Notes: a model not told the origin generated them from the sequence alone. DNA of 64,000 nucleotides from Bacteroidia bacterium (GCA_030431525.1 JAUIJC010000023.1:18476-82475); one strand, 5' to 3'. Shown: positions 18,618-27,684, counted from the first letter of the stretch. Program-made: numbers and translations.

Positions 18618-19427
18618 ATGAAAGTAGCCATCATTGGATGTGGAAATATGGGCTATGCTTATGCCCGCTCCTTCATCAACAACCACTTGGTCAAAAACGA
18701 GGACTTGTTGATTATCGAGCAAAATGAGGAACGTGCAGATTGGTTGAAGAATCGTGGGATTGGCAATGTTGTGCCAACAGCAACTGGAGCTCTTGGTGAT
18801 TGTGATGCGGTAATTATCGCCGTAAAGCCCCAAGGATTTCAGGAGGCCGCACAAGTGCTCAAACCTTTGCTGAAAGAAGGTCAAATCATCATCTCCATCA
18901 TGGCTGGAGTAAAAATTGACTCCATTGTTAAGGCGTTGGGACAAGAGTTGGTGGTTCGAGCGATGCCAAACACTCCAAGCCAATTGGGACAAGGCATCAC
19001 TGGTTATACTGTTACCGACGGCATTTCCATGGACCGTCTTTCTAAAATTGACTCCCTCCTAAAAAGTAACGGAAAAACCGTCTTGGTGGAGAAAGAAGAG
19101 CAATTGGATGCTGTTACCGCACTCAGCGGAAGCGGACCTGCGTATTGGTTCTATCTCACAAGGGCTATGGTGAAAGCAGGCGTGGAACTCGGTCTTGACG
19201 AACGCACTGCTTCCCTTTTGGTGGAAGAAACCTTACACGGCTCCTATTACCTCATGGTGAAGGACGCTAAATCTTATGATGACTTGATTGAGGCTGTACG
19301 CTCAAAAGGTGGCACTACAGACGCCGCTTTAAAAAGCTTTGACGCCAACCAAGTCGATGAAAAAATTGTTGAGGCCCTGAAAGCCTGTCATGACAGGGCT
19401 GGGGAGCTCTCCAAACTGATTGGATAA
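18618..19427 (+). CDS. proC: Pyrroline-5-carboxylate reductase
   Basis: 269 aa. It performs the NAD(P)H-dependent last step of proline synthesis. The N-terminal Rossmann motif is VAIIGCGNMGYA. The C-terminal family signature is clear (ALSGSGPAYWFYLTRAMVKAGVELGL and VRSKGGTTDAAL). Its TAA shares one base with the ATG of dcd, so the two are probably cotranscribed and translationally coupled. Confidence 0.97.
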   Translation: MKVAIIGCGNMGYAYARSFINNHLVKNEDLLIIEQNEERADWLKNRGIGNVVPTATGALGDCDAVIIAVKPQGFQEAAQVLKPLLKEGQIIISIMAGVKIDSIVKALGQELVVRAMPNTPSQLGQGITGYTVTDGISMDRLSKIDSLLKSNGKTVLVEKEEQLDAVTALSGSGPAYWFYLTRAMVKAGVELGLDERTASLLVEETLHGSYYLMVKDAKSYDDLIEAVRSKGGTTDAALKSFDANQVDEKIVEALKACHDRAGELSKLIG

Positions 19428-19963
19428 TGATTCTTACAGATACTGAAATATTAAAGGAGATTGATTTGGGCAGCATCCTTATTGAGCCCTACGACCCAAA
19501 ATGCTTGGGTACAAACTCCTACGATGTGCACTTGGGAAAACACTTGGCTACTTATGAAGACGAAGTGTTGGACGCCAAGAAACATAACAAGATTAAACAC
19601 TTTGAAATCCCTGAGGAGGGTTTTGTCTTGGAGCCAGGTACGCTGTACCTCGGCGTGACCAAAGAATACACTGAAACGCATAACCATGTGCCTTTCCTTG
19701 AAGGAAAATCCAGCACGGGACGTCTAGGTATCGACATCCACGCAACAGCAGGCAAGGGTGATGTAGGCTTCTGCAACACGTGGACCTTGGAGATTTCAGT
19801 AACCCATCCAGTTCGTGTTTACGTTGGAATGCCGATTGGACAACTCATTTACTTCAAAGTGGAAGGAGACGTTGAGAACCTCTACCACTCCAAGGACAAC
19901 GCAAAATATACCAACCGCACCATCAAGCCTGTTGAGTCAATGATGTGGAAAAACAAATGGTAA
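19427..19963 (+). CDS. dcd: dCTP deaminase
   Basis: 178 aa. It deaminates dCTP to dUTP for thymidylate synthesis. The family motifs are GKSSTGRLGIDIHATAG (substrate-binding Ser/Arg) and TWTLEIS (catalytic Glu), followed by the C-terminal YTNRTIKP lid region. Whether it also hydrolyses dUTP, as in some archaeal-type enzymes, cannot be read from the sequence. It overlaps proC by one base and is followed by a strong terminator. Confidence 0.93.
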   Translation: MILTDTEILKEIDLGSILIEPYDPKCLGTNSYDVHLGKHLATYEDEVLDAKKHNKIKHFEIPEEGFVLEPGTLYLGVTKEYTETHNHVPFLEGKSSTGRLGIDIHATAGKGDVGFCNTWTLEISVTHPVRVYVGMPIGQLIYFKVEGDVENLYHSKDNAKYTNRTIKPVESMMWKNKW

Positions 19964-20000
19964 ACGAATAATAAGCAAGAGACCTCAATCCTTTGCTACA

Positions 20001-20053
20001 GAAAAACGCCCTTGCAGAACTACAATTATTTAGTCCTGTAAGGGCGTTTTTCT
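20001..20053. terminator. Bidirectional terminator between dcd and the AraC gene
   Basis: AAAAACGCCCTT (20002-20013) pairs perfectly with AAGGGCGTTTTT (20040-20051) across a ~26-nt loop. A/T-runs on both sides allow use by dcd and by the converging AraC-type gene. The right arm CCTGTAAGGGCG matches the repeat family seen at 30.8 and 57.0 kb. Confidence 0.85.
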
Positions 20054-20084
20054 TATTGGGCAAATCCATTGACCCAATGATTTT

Positions 20085-20921
20085 TCAGGGCGCAAAGCTA
20101 GCTCCTCCCCTTGTTCCCTTCCGACATTCGGTGAGAAACTTTTTGGGCGGAATCCCGAACGTCCTTTTAAAGAGTTGGGAAAAATCCGAGGGGCTTTCGA
20201 ACCCTGCTTCTTTTAATAGAGTAGCCTCACCGATTCCATTCATCACTCCCACAATCACACTGGCGATACTGGTCCAAAGAATAAACTCACGGACAGACAT
20301 GCCTACCTGACCATAAAACATAAAGTTCAGCTGACCAGAAGTTTGATGCACTTGCTCTGCCACCTCTTCCTCCCACAGGTCATGAGAAAAATGGCCCTCG
20401 ATGTAGTGAAAGGCCTTAGACACTTTTCCTCCCATATCCCAAGCATGGAAATCTTGTCCTGACCAAGAAGCTATCAATCTGTCCACAAGGTCTCCCAACC
20501 CATTGTAATTGGGTGTTATGCTATAGGCGCTAATCTTTTCCAAGATTGGAGCAACCTCACTCACAGAAAGCGGCATTATGGCTTGCCCATCAGCCAAAAG
20601 ATTATTCTTAATCATTTCGGCCTTTTTGCTCTGTGCGGGAATGAACAAGGCACACACCAGCTCATCATCCACCTTACATTCATAAGACTCATCCACATTC
20701 ACTAAAATGGCCTTATGCTCTTCCCAAGGACCACCCGCATAGCGAAATGATAGCGGGCGCCCCAAGGAAATGAAAATCTGTAAGGTGCTGTGGTAGTTGG
20801 CAAACCAATCGATACCATAGCGAAACAATAGGAAGGTATCGCGGAGAAAGATATTCGAGCTTGTCGGAATATCCCGCTCCTCCCTGCTTCGGTTCCACTC
20901 TTTGAAGGTTGACTTTACCAT
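20085..20921 (-). CDS. AraC-family transcriptional regulator
   Basis: 278 aa. The C-terminal ~90 residues form the double helix-turn-helix (LLKEAGFESPSDFSQLFKRTFGIPPKKFL). The N-terminal ~180 residues are a sensor region without a recognisable cupin signature. The first helix-turn-helix is weak. The gene begins six bases after the dehalogenase-like hydrolase stop, so the two are likely one operon and the regulator may respond to a substrate or product of that enzyme. Confidence 0.85.
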   Translation of the reverse strand: MVKSTFKEWNRSREERDIPTSSNIFLRDTFLLFRYGIDWFANYHSTLQIFISLGRPLSFRYAGGPWEEHKAILVNVDESYECKVDDELVCALFIPAQSKKAEMIKNNLLADGQAIMPLSVSEVAPILEKISAYSITPNYNGLGDLVDRLIASWSGQDFHAWDMGGKVSKAFHYIEGHFSHDLWEEEVAEQVHQTSGQLNFMFYGQVGMSVREFILWTSIASVIVGVMNGIGEATLLKEAGFESPSDFSQLFKRTFGIPPKKFLTECRKGTRGGASFAP

Positions 20922-20927
20922 AACTAC

Positions 20928-21836
20928 TTAGCCAACCATTCGTTGTTTTTGGAAGCCATTCAGCCCCAAACTGATTTCTTCCTGCCAAACTTTAATAGCC
21001 TTGGAAACCTCTTTCCCGCACTTCTCAGTGAAGAGATGTCCAGCATCCAAAGGAAGAACCGTATGAACGGGGAACAACTTCTTGAGCTCTAGCAGCTCAT
21101 GGGTGTCAAACATTCTATCCCGCATACCCCATGGAAGAAGTACTGGCATTTGATTCACCTTTGGAAGCATACTCACCACCTCATTAAGAAATGGCCAAGC
21201 ATGGCGCAATTCCCTTGGGAAAACGGATTGAGCCAATCGATTCCGTTTTTCTTCGAAAGGCATCATGTACATTTTCTCCACCTCTTCGCTCATTTCTCCC
21301 TTAACCCCTACGGCCAATAGAAGCTTTGCTACCCCATTAAAAGCCTTGGCACAAAACCTTCCGATAAAGCCTCCGGCAATGGCGCTAAACAAGCGATGTT
21401 TGAAGCGATGAATTGGCCAAGCAAAAGTATTCCCAAGAACAAATCCCCTGAACCTGTCTTGATTCCTTCCTGCCACCCAAAGCCCAATCGGTCCGCCCCA
21501 GTCATGGGCCACCAAGGTCACGTCTTCAAGATTCAACTCATTGACAAAATCCTCTACTACCTCAGCCTGCTCCCTTGCGGTAAACTCAAAAAAGCTTGGA
21601 GCCACAGAAAGCCCAAACCCACTCAGGTCCATGGCGATGCAACGGAAACGTTCACTCAACTCCGAGATCATGTCTCTATACATGAACGACCAAGTTGGAT
21701 TCCCGTGCAAGAAAAACAGCACTGGCCCATCTCCTTCATCGACGTAGTGAATTCTGGACCCATTCTCCAAGTCCACGAAATGACGTTTGAATGGGAATAG
21801 GTAATGTGGTACGTTGAATTTGTTGTTGGTTTCCAT
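20928..21836 (-). CDS. Haloalkane dehalogenase-like alpha/beta hydrolase
   Basis: 302 aa from the ATG at 21836, preceded by GAGAGG; the ORF reaches 21908 but the extra stretch is not conserved in character. Dehalogenase-type features are HGNPTWSF (Asn46, halide-binding), HDWGGP (nucleophile Asp112 followed by the Trp that stabilises halide), WGMRDRMFD (candidate acid) and LDAGHLF (catalytic His). A cap domain lies between. It should hydrolyse carbon-halogen or other small electrophilic bonds in the cytosol, but the substrate is unknown and epoxide or ester hydrolysis is possible. It leads an operon with the AraC regulator. Confidence 0.85.
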   Translation of the reverse strand: METNNKFNVPHYLFPFKRHFVDLENGSRIHYVDEGDGPVLFFLHGNPTWSFMYRDMISELSERFRCIAMDLSGFGLSVAPSFFEFTAREQAEVVEDFVNELNLEDVTLVAHDWGGPIGLWVAGRNQDRFRGFVLGNTFAWPIHRFKHRLFSAIAGGFIGRFCAKAFNGVAKLLLAVGVKGEMSEEVEKMYMMPFEEKRNRLAQSVFPRELRHAWPFLNEVVSMLPKVNQMPVLLPWGMRDRMFDTHELLELKKLFPVHTVLPLDAGHLFTEKCGKEVSKAIKVWQEEISLGLNGFQKQRMVG

Positions 21837-21895
21837 AATCCTCTCGGCTTTCCTTTTCAGGGAAAAAACGATGGGAGGACAGGAAAAGTATAAAT

Positions 21896-21926
21896 CAAAA
21901 AAAGCCATCCACGATGGTGGATGGCT
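21896..21926 (-). terminator. Terminator of the ubiE-porT operon
   Basis: Reverse-strand stem AGCCATCCAC / GTGGATGGCT (21903-21912 and 21917-21926) with a 4-nt loop and seven following T residues. Confidence 0.92.
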
Positions 21927-21958
21927 TACAAAGCTATATCAAATCAGAACTTCAGTGG

Positions 21959-22708
21959 CTATTCAAAAAGGAACAGCACGGTTACGGTATAGGTAGAAAG
22001 CCTATCAATGTTCCGAGACAAGAACTTATCCTCCTTATCAAACACGTTCACAAGCCCGTAGGAGAAGCGCAATTCGGGAGCAAATTTGAAGAATGGAAAA
22101 TAGATGTCCATTCCTATTCCAGTCTCCAACGTCAAATCAAACCGCTGGGTAACCAGTTGATTTTCATCACTCACCCCTTTTTCTTTCTTGCGACCGACCT
22201 GCACACTTGGCGCCAAACCACCCACAACATAGAATCGGTGATCTCCACGACGCATTGACTTGTACTTCAGCAACAAAGGAAACTGAACAACAGAAGCCTC
22301 AAAAATCGCATCTAATGGATCCTCCTCTCCCTTGAGGTTGAATCGGATACGTCGTTCGTAGAAAGAGACCGTAGGCAAAAGCCTTAGATCCAATTGATCT
22401 CTCCAACGCAAATTGACGATAAAACCCAAGGAGAAGCCCAATCCAGACTGCGGATAAACCGATTGGATGGTGTCAGATTGCGCATTGACAAACTCCTGTG
22501 ATTGCACCATTCGAAAACCTGACTGATTCAAGCCAAGCAGGAAGCCATAGTGCAAAAGTTTGTCGTCATAGTTTGGCAAATTGTGCGGGTAAGGCGTACT
22601 CCGATATTGAGCAGCAGCGAAGCCCGAACCAAGAACCAAAAGGAAAAGACTGCAAATTACTTTTGAGCCACGTAGATGGAGCTTATGCCAAATGTCAAAG
22701 GCTTGCAT
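21959..22708 (-). CDS. porT: PorT-family outer-membrane beta-barrel protein of the type IX secretion system
   Basis: 249 aa with an N-terminal membrane/signal segment (SLFLLVLGSGFAAAQ). Then NLPNYDDKLLHYGFLLGLN and alternating amphipathic strands ending in an aromatic FLFE terminus form an eight-strand barrel. The LPNYDxKxxHYGFxLG opening and the position directly after ubiE are typical of PorT in Bacteroidota. PorT is required for T9SS, and two T9SS cargo proteins lie in this window. The ATG overlaps ubiE by 52 bases; no later in-frame ATG precedes the signal segment. Confidence 0.85.
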   Translation of the reverse strand: MQAFDIWHKLHLRGSKVICSLFLLVLGSGFAAAQYRSTPYPHNLPNYDDKLLHYGFLLGLNQSGFRMVQSQEFVNAQSDTIQSVYPQSGLGFSLGFIVNLRWRDQLDLRLLPTVSFYERRIRFNLKGEEDPLDAIFEASVVQFPLLLKYKSMRRGDHRFYVVGGLAPSVQVGRKKEKGVSDENQLVTQRFDLTLETGIGMDIYFPFFKFAPELRFSYGLVNVFDKEDKFLSRNIDRLSTYTVTVLFLFE

Positions 22709-23394
22709 TTAGTGCTTTTAAAGTTGAGTTTCTCAAGAATCTTAAGGAAGTCATCACCATCAGGAAAGGCCCCTACAGACTCTGGAAGGTAAGTGTAGGC
22801 TGAATTATCCTTGGAAATGACCTTGCCGATAACTGGCAACACATTCTTGAAATAGAAGTTATATAACTGCTTGAACGGGAAGGATTTTGGCTTGGAAAAC
22901 TCCAATACGATGATTGCTCCCCCAGGACGCAAACAACGGTAAATCTCAGCCAAACCTTTCTCCAAGTTCTCAAAGTTACGGACGCCAAAAGCAGCAATTG
23001 CCGCATCAAAGGTACCTGTCTCGAACTGAAGGTTTTCGGAATCTCCAAGGTGGAGTTCAATGCGATCCTCCAAGCCCATTTTCTTGAGCTTTTTCCTTCC
23101 TTCGGAAAGCATGCCCTCAGAAATATCAACGCCAACTACCTTGTCTGGACCAGCGTTAAGTGCCTCAATGGCAAAGTCCCCAGTGCCTGTAGCAATGTCC
23201 AATACTTTGTTTGGAGCAAACTGCTTCAAAATCTTTACCGCCTTCTTGCGCCAAAGGATGTCAATCCCCATGCTTAAGAAGTGGTTCAAAAAATCATAAT
23301 TTTTTGAAATGTTGTTAAACATTTCCGCAACCTGTGCCTTCTTGGCCGCATCCTTCTCCTTATAAGGAACGACGACCTTCGCTGATTTCGTCAT
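22657..23394 (-). CDS. ubiE: Demethylmenaquinone / ubiquinone methyltransferase
   Basis: 245 aa from the ATG at 23394; the ORF opens earlier at 23430. It makes menaquinone from demethylmenaquinone with S-adenosylmethionine, menaquinone being the usual Bacteroidota quinone. Motifs are MFNNISKNYDFLNHFLSMGID, VLDIATGTGDFAIEA (SAM binding), GVDISEGML and FGVRNFENLEKGLAEIYRCLRPGG. It sits between the OmpA gene and porT on one strand and overlaps porT. Confidence 0.95.
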   Translation of the reverse strand: MTKSAKVVVPYKEKDAAKKAQVAEMFNNISKNYDFLNHFLSMGIDILWRKKAVKILKQFAPNKVLDIATGTGDFAIEALNAGPDKVVGVDISEGMLSEGRKKLKKMGLEDRIELHLGDSENLQFETGTFDAAIAAFGVRNFENLEKGLAEIYRCLRPGGAIIVLEFSKPKSFPFKQLYNFYFKNVLPVIGKVISKDNSAYTYLPESVGAFPDGDDFLKILEKLNFKSTKCKPLTFGISSIYVAQK

Positions 23395-23489
23395 AGACTG
23401 CAAGTTAGACAGAATTGGCCAAAATAGCACACGTGATTTTCGCGGCTATTCTGGCAAAACTCTTACTCGTTCAGTTGCTTGTATTTTGT

Positions 23490-25523
23490 TCACTGTTCAC
23501 CTGACCCAAGTTCAAGCAAACGGAGTTCGGTTCTTCTATTCAATGCTCGCCCCTCGGTTTCATCATCATTGGAAGCCAATGGACGTGTTTCTCCGTAACC
23601 CTTGGATTCCACTCTGCTTGGATCTACCCCTTGTTCAATCAAATAATTCCGTACCGATTCGGCACGCTTCTCTGACAAAACCATGTTGTAGTGATCCTTG
23701 CCAATATGGTCTGTGTGGCCGCCAATCTCAATCCGCATTCCTGGGTTAGAGTTCACCAAATTGAGTACTTCTTGCAACTCAGGAATAGACCTGTCTGAAA
23801 GGTGGTACTTATCATGCTCAAAATAAACGTGCTTAAGCAAATAGGTCTCTCCAACCTCTGGCTTTCTCAAGAAAAGATGCTCCTCAATTTTTTGAGGCTT
23901 ATCCAAATTTCCTGGTACGGACAAATCAACAATCCCATACATGTAACCTTCGGCATCTACCGTAAAGACATAATTTTGGTCTTTATCAAGGTTGAATGTT
24001 TTTACCATTCTACCGTTAAGCACATCTACAGAGTCAATTGGCTCTTCCTCACCTTCATAGAAAATTCGGACTTTGGCAGGAATTGGTTCTCGGGAATCTC
24101 GGTCTGCAATTTCCAGTATTACTGTGACTCCTTCCTTTTGAGAAGAAACTACTTCAATCTTCTCCTTCTCAAACTTTTCACGCCTCAAACGACGGGTTAA
24201 CGCTGTAAGTTGCTTTTTAGTACTTGGAACAATGAAATATAAATCTTGTCCTCCCTTACTTCCTTGTTTGTAGGAAGCATAGTAGAATTTTCCACTGACA
24301 GCACCTTTGGTAAAAAATAGGTCGTCATCCGCCGAGTTGATTGGATATCTCAGGTTCTCTGGAGTACCCCACTCTCCCTTTGTAGAATCATAAACAGACT
24401 TGTACAAATCATAACCGCCCATGCCCTTATGGCCTTTGGAGCTGAAATACAAGGTCGAGGTAGAGTCGTCATAATATGGCCCCTCCTCATCAAAATTGGT
24501 ATTGATTACGGTTCCCAAGTTCTCGGCTTTGCCCCATTTTCCGTTCTTCTTCTTGCGGCACATGTAAATATCGCTGCGCCCAATCCCCTCTGGGTGGTCA
24601 CTGGAATAGAACAACATTTGTCCATCAGCTGAAAAACAAATGGAGGTCTCCCGATATTCTGTATTCAATTCCTTCAAAGGCTTGGGCTTTGTCCATTTAT
24701 TCTTCTTGTGCTCAGAATAATAAATGTCACCTCCGTTCTCAGGACGATAGATGTACAGCGTTTGTCCATCAGGAGACAGACCTACATTGGACTCGTGAGA
24801 AGTAGAGTTCACAGGAAGCCCCATGTTCTTAGGCTCTGTCCATTTTCCATCTACTTTATAGGACACATAGATATCCTCGAAGTAATTGTTATCCTTGTCC
24901 TTCTCATTCCCAGAAACTCCTCCAGGCCTTCTGGATGTGAAATACATGGTCTCTTCATCCCTCGAAAAAGTCGGAGCATATTCCTGATAAGGGGAGTTAA
25001 TTGGATCCCCCATATTCACAATCTCCACAAAACCAGGATCAGTAACGTATTCAAAGGCATTTCCGCACTCATAAATGCGACGCCTTACCTTCTCCAACTC
25101 ATACTCAACATTCATCCCCTCAAACATCCGCCTATTGGTCTGCAGCTCCACCTCATACATCTCATAGCGAGCTATCGCAGAATCAAATTCATAGCGAAAA
25201 CGGAACCCCTCACCAATGTAGAAAAGTAATTTATTGGAGACCGTCATATTTAACTCAAGGGCCTTTTTCAAATGAAAAACGGCATCTTCCTTATGTGTAT
25301 GTGAGGCCAACATTGCTCGTCCTACCATCAGATGAGTATGCGGATTATTGGGGTTAATCTCCAATGCTTTCGAATACAAATCGATGGCGTCCTTGAAGTC
25401 ACCATATTGGAAATCCTCATCCGCCTCCTTAATAAGAGATTTTTCTGTCTGGTTCTGAGCTTGCGCCGCAAAGCCACAAGTAAGGAAAAGACTAACTAAA
25501 AATCGTCCAAACCATTTCAACAT
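23490..25523 (-). CDS. PorE-like OmpA-family protein: TPR, WD40-like propeller, CRD, OmpA
   Basis: 677 aa with a signal peptide (FLVSLFLTCGFAAQAQ). In order: TPR helices (~25-150), about five PD40/TolB-type propeller blades (~170-440; SPDGQTLYIYR, SADGQMLFYSS), a carboxypeptidase-regulatory-like beta domain (~470-560), and a C-terminal OmpA peptidoglycan-binding domain (VYFEHDKYHLSD ... IEIGGHTDHIG ... LSEKRAESVRNYL). That domain order is the one described for PorE, which anchors the T9SS to peptidoglycan. Several paralogues with this layout exist in the phylum, so the PorE role is likely but not certain. It probably heads an operon with ubiE and porT. Confidence 0.8.
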   Translation of the reverse strand: MLKWFGRFLVSLFLTCGFAAQAQNQTEKSLIKEADEDFQYGDFKDAIDLYSKALEINPNNPHTHLMVGRAMLASHTHKEDAVFHLKKALELNMTVSNKLLFYIGEGFRFRYEFDSAIARYEMYEVELQTNRRMFEGMNVEYELEKVRRRIYECGNAFEYVTDPGFVEIVNMGDPINSPYQEYAPTFSRDEETMYFTSRRPGGVSGNEKDKDNNYFEDIYVSYKVDGKWTEPKNMGLPVNSTSHESNVGLSPDGQTLYIYRPENGGDIYYSEHKKNKWTKPKPLKELNTEYRETSICFSADGQMLFYSSDHPEGIGRSDIYMCRKKKNGKWGKAENLGTVINTNFDEEGPYYDDSTSTLYFSSKGHKGMGGYDLYKSVYDSTKGEWGTPENLRYPINSADDDLFFTKGAVSGKFYYASYKQGSKGGQDLYFIVPSTKKQLTALTRRLRREKFEKEKIEVVSSQKEGVTVILEIADRDSREPIPAKVRIFYEGEEEPIDSVDVLNGRMVKTFNLDKDQNYVFTVDAEGYMYGIVDLSVPGNLDKPQKIEEHLFLRKPEVGETYLLKHVYFEHDKYHLSDRSIPELQEVLNLVNSNPGMRIEIGGHTDHIGKDHYNMVLSEKRAESVRNYLIEQGVDPSRVESKGYGETRPLASNDDETEGRALNRRTELRLLELGSGEQ

Positions 25524-25652
25524 ATTATCGGGGGTCTATGTGTGCGAAAAAGTCCATTGATAGGACTTTTATTCTCAATCTTCCGTACCTCTTTTCATTT
25601 TTTTCCAATTGGAAGACCTGAGTTTTGTGGGTAAAGTTAATCCCAAGTACCG

Positions 25653-25660
25653 TACTTTTG
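25653..25660 (+). promoter_or_regulatory. -7 box upstream of engB
   Basis: TACTTTTG matches TAnnTTTG and would give a leader of roughly 30 nt before the engB ATG. A TTTG at 25624-25627 lies farther away (25 bp) than the usual -33 spacing. Confidence 0.4.
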
Positions 25661-25695
25661 TACAAAATTCATCATTCGCTTGACCAATATTCACC

Positions 25696-26307
25696 ATGAT
25701 CAAGGATGCTCGCTTTGTAAAAAGCAGTCAAAACTTGGAGCAATGTCCAGAGGCTAACTATCCTGAATATGCCTTTATTGGCCGTTCAAATGTGGGAAAA
25801 TCCTCCCTCATCAACATGCTGGCCAATGACAAGAAACTTGCCAAGACATCCTCCACGCCGGGCAAGACACAACTTATCAACCATTTTTTAATTGACCAAA
25901 CTTGGTACTTAGTTGACTTGCCGGGTTATGGCTGGGCGCAAGTGGGCCAAAAAATGCGGGAAGAATGGGAAAAGCACATCAACAACTACCTTATTGGACG
26001 TGAGACACTTCAATGCATTTTTGTATTGATAGACATCCGTCACGAGCCGCAGAAAAACGACCTCCAGATGATGGAGTGGTTGGCTAAGAACGGGTTACCC
26101 TTTGCGATAATTTTTACAAAATCGGACAAACTCACAAAAAACGCCACGCACTCCTCTCTCAGTCGTTATCGAAAACAAATGCTGAGAATCTGGGAAGAAA
26201 TGCCCCAGTATTTCGTTACCTCTTCACAGCATAAATTGGGCAAAGAGGAGATTCTCGCATTCGTGGACGAATTGAATGAAAATTTCGTTCAACAGAAAGG
26301 CTATTGA
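25696..26307 (+). CDS. engB: Ribosome-biogenesis GTPase EngB (YsxC/YihA)
   Basis: 203 aa. It is a cytosolic GTPase needed for large ribosomal subunit assembly. It has G1 GRSNVGKSS, the G2-region Thr in TSSTPGKTQ, G3 DLPGYGWA and G4 TKSDKL. The length is typical of the family. It is divergent from the PorE-like operon and followed by a DUF5606-type gene with its own promoter. Confidence 0.96.
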   Translation: MIKDARFVKSSQNLEQCPEANYPEYAFIGRSNVGKSSLINMLANDKKLAKTSSTPGKTQLINHFLIDQTWYLVDLPGYGWAQVGQKMREEWEKHINNYLIGRETLQCIFVLIDIRHEPQKNDLQMMEWLAKNGLPFAIIFTKSDKLTKNATHSSLSRYRKQMLRIWEEMPQYFVTSSQHKLGKEEILAFVDELNENFVQQKGY

Positions 26308-26334
26308 TTGCCGACGCCCTTTAACGTAAGTTTG
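26304..26334 (+). promoter_or_regulatory. Promoter of the DUF5606-type gene
   Basis: TTG at 26304-26306, 20 bp spacing and TAAGTTTG at 26327-26334 fit the Bacteroidota -33/-7 pattern. The leader would be about 90 nt. The -33 part overlaps the end of engB. Confidence 0.5.
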
Positions 26335-26432
26335 TAGGCATTGGGTCAACTATTTCCTTCTTGGAAAAGGAGAATTTAGTCATCCCAAAACCGACAAGAA
26401 TTACTCATACTACTTATAAAACTTCTTGAGTC

Positions 26433-26861
26433 ATGGACTTGAAACAATTTGCGGCCGTTGCTGGAAAAAGCGGTCTTTATAAAGTTGTAAAACCTACACG
26501 TTCGGGTGTTATTTTGGAAGCCTTGGACGAAAAGAAATCTAAGTGCGTAGCAAACGCCAACAGCCGAGTTTCCCTGTTGAAAGAGATTTCGATTTACACC
26601 ACTGATGCAGAAGGGGCCGTACTTTTGGAGGAGGTTTTCCAAACCATCAATGACAAATACGGCAAGGACCTTCCTGTTTCTGCCCAAGACGATGTGAATG
26701 CGTTGAGTGGTTTCCTCACTGAAATTGTTCCAGAATATGACGAGGACCGCGTTTACCACTCTGACATGAAGAAGTTGGTGACTTGGTACCAAACCATTGC
26801 TTCTTATGCCCCTGAAGCTTTTGAAAAAGCTGAGGAAGACAAAAAAGAAGAGAAGGCTTAA
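26433..26861 (+). CDS. DUF5606-type conserved protein
   Basis: 142 aa, cytosolic, acidic. The N-terminus (MDLKQFAAVAGKSGLYKVV) and VSLLKEISIYTTDAEGAVLLEEVF match a conserved Bacteroidota family known as DUF5606, of unknown function. The C-terminus is a charged KEEKA tail. A strong terminator follows directly, so it is likely monocistronic and well expressed. Confidence 0.8.
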   Translation: MDLKQFAAVAGKSGLYKVVKPTRSGVILEALDEKKSKCVANANSRVSLLKEISIYTTDAEGAVLLEEVFQTINDKYGKDLPVSAQDDVNALSGFLTEIVPEYDEDRVYHSDMKKLVTWYQTIASYAPEAFEKAEEDKKEEKA

Positions 26862-26877
26862 TCAAATTGATTAGCAC

Positions 26878-26914
26878 AAAAAAGGCCTGAGCTGACTAAG
26901 CTCAGGCCTTTTTT
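26878..26914 (+). terminator. Terminator of the DUF5606-type gene
   Basis: Perfect 11-bp stem AGGCCTGAGCT (26883-26893) / AGCTCAGGCCT (26899-26909), five-base loop, A-run before and T-run after. Confidence 0.92.
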
Positions 26915-26934
26915 GTTGGGCATCGCCTTCCCTT

Positions 26935-27097
26935 AGCAAAAGAAAAACAATAAACTGCCCCAGTCGTCTTGTTCTTTTGTCCACTGTTCGTCGCAACTTG
27001 ATTTGCGATAGCTACGGCTATCCCCGCATCAATTTGCCACGAACAGCAAACAAAATAACTGCGCCTTAGTGGACCAGTTTATTATTTCACTTTCGCT
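26935..27097. repeat. 163-bp dispersed long-hairpin element, copy A
   Basis: It aligns without gaps to 60272-60434 (163 bp each, about 85% identical by manual count). The ends form ~27-bp imperfect inverted repeats (AGCAAAAG ... CTTTCGCT). Inner segments also pair (CTGTTCGT / ACGAACAG; GATAGC-TACG-GCTATC), so the whole element can fold into one hairpin. No ORF is inside. It abuts the stop codon of the barrel gene on its right. No target duplication is obvious. Confidence 0.85.
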
Positions 27098-27684
27098 TAA
27101 AGATCATACAAAAGGGAAAATTGCAAAACGTTATTTCGCCAAATCCCTGTGCCTATAATATTACTGGAGGACTTATAGATATTGTAGATAGAATAGGAAA
27201 AACGTCCTTCTAACCAAAGTTTAGGCAAAAGCTCATAGCCCACCCCAGCAATCAAATTCATATCCGTGTTTCGAAAAATATCCGTGGAAACCGAAACATT
27301 GGAATTTGAAACAGAAGCATCAAGCAAATAGCCGATAGAAACCCCAAAAGGCAGAGATAAATCCTGTTGAAATGGACGGAAATCAGCTAACAGAGCCGCT
27401 TCCAAATAATGAAGCCGATAGCGCTGTCCTAAACCAAAATCTTTTCCCGAAGCCCTACTTCCTTTCTGGATGTAATAAAGCTCTTGTCGAAAACGCCATA
27501 CCCTTCCTGTATCTGGAAAGGAAACTCCGGCACCAGCCAAAAACCCAAGTTTGTTGTATCCCCCCAAGCCATCACCGTCAATCTGGGAAATATTGATTCC
27601 ACCACGTAAATGACCCTTAAAACTTTGTCCAAACCCCAAGCTGGCCGTCAGGAACAGAAATATGATTAACAAAGATTTTCTCAT
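27097..27684 (-). CDS. PorT-like outer-membrane beta-barrel protein
   Basis: 195 aa with a signal peptide (MRKSLLIIFLFLTASLGFGQ) and alternating hydrophobic strands (GHLRGGINISQID, LGFLAGAGVSF, HYLEAALLADF, MNLIAGVGYELL) ending in SLLYDL. This fits the general PorT-family outer-membrane barrel (OMP_b-brl_2). Specific function is unknown; such genes are numerous in Bacteroidota. Its stop codon touches the 163-bp repeat. Confidence 0.8.
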   Translation of the reverse strand: MRKSLLIIFLFLTASLGFGQSFKGHLRGGINISQIDGDGLGGYNKLGFLAGAGVSFPDTGRVWRFRQELYYIQKGSRASGKDFGLGQRYRLHYLEAALLADFRPFQQDLSLPFGVSIGYLLDASVSNSNVSVSTDIFRNTDMNLIAGVGYELLPKLWLEGRFSYSIYNIYKSSSNIIGTGIWRNNVLQFSLLYDL

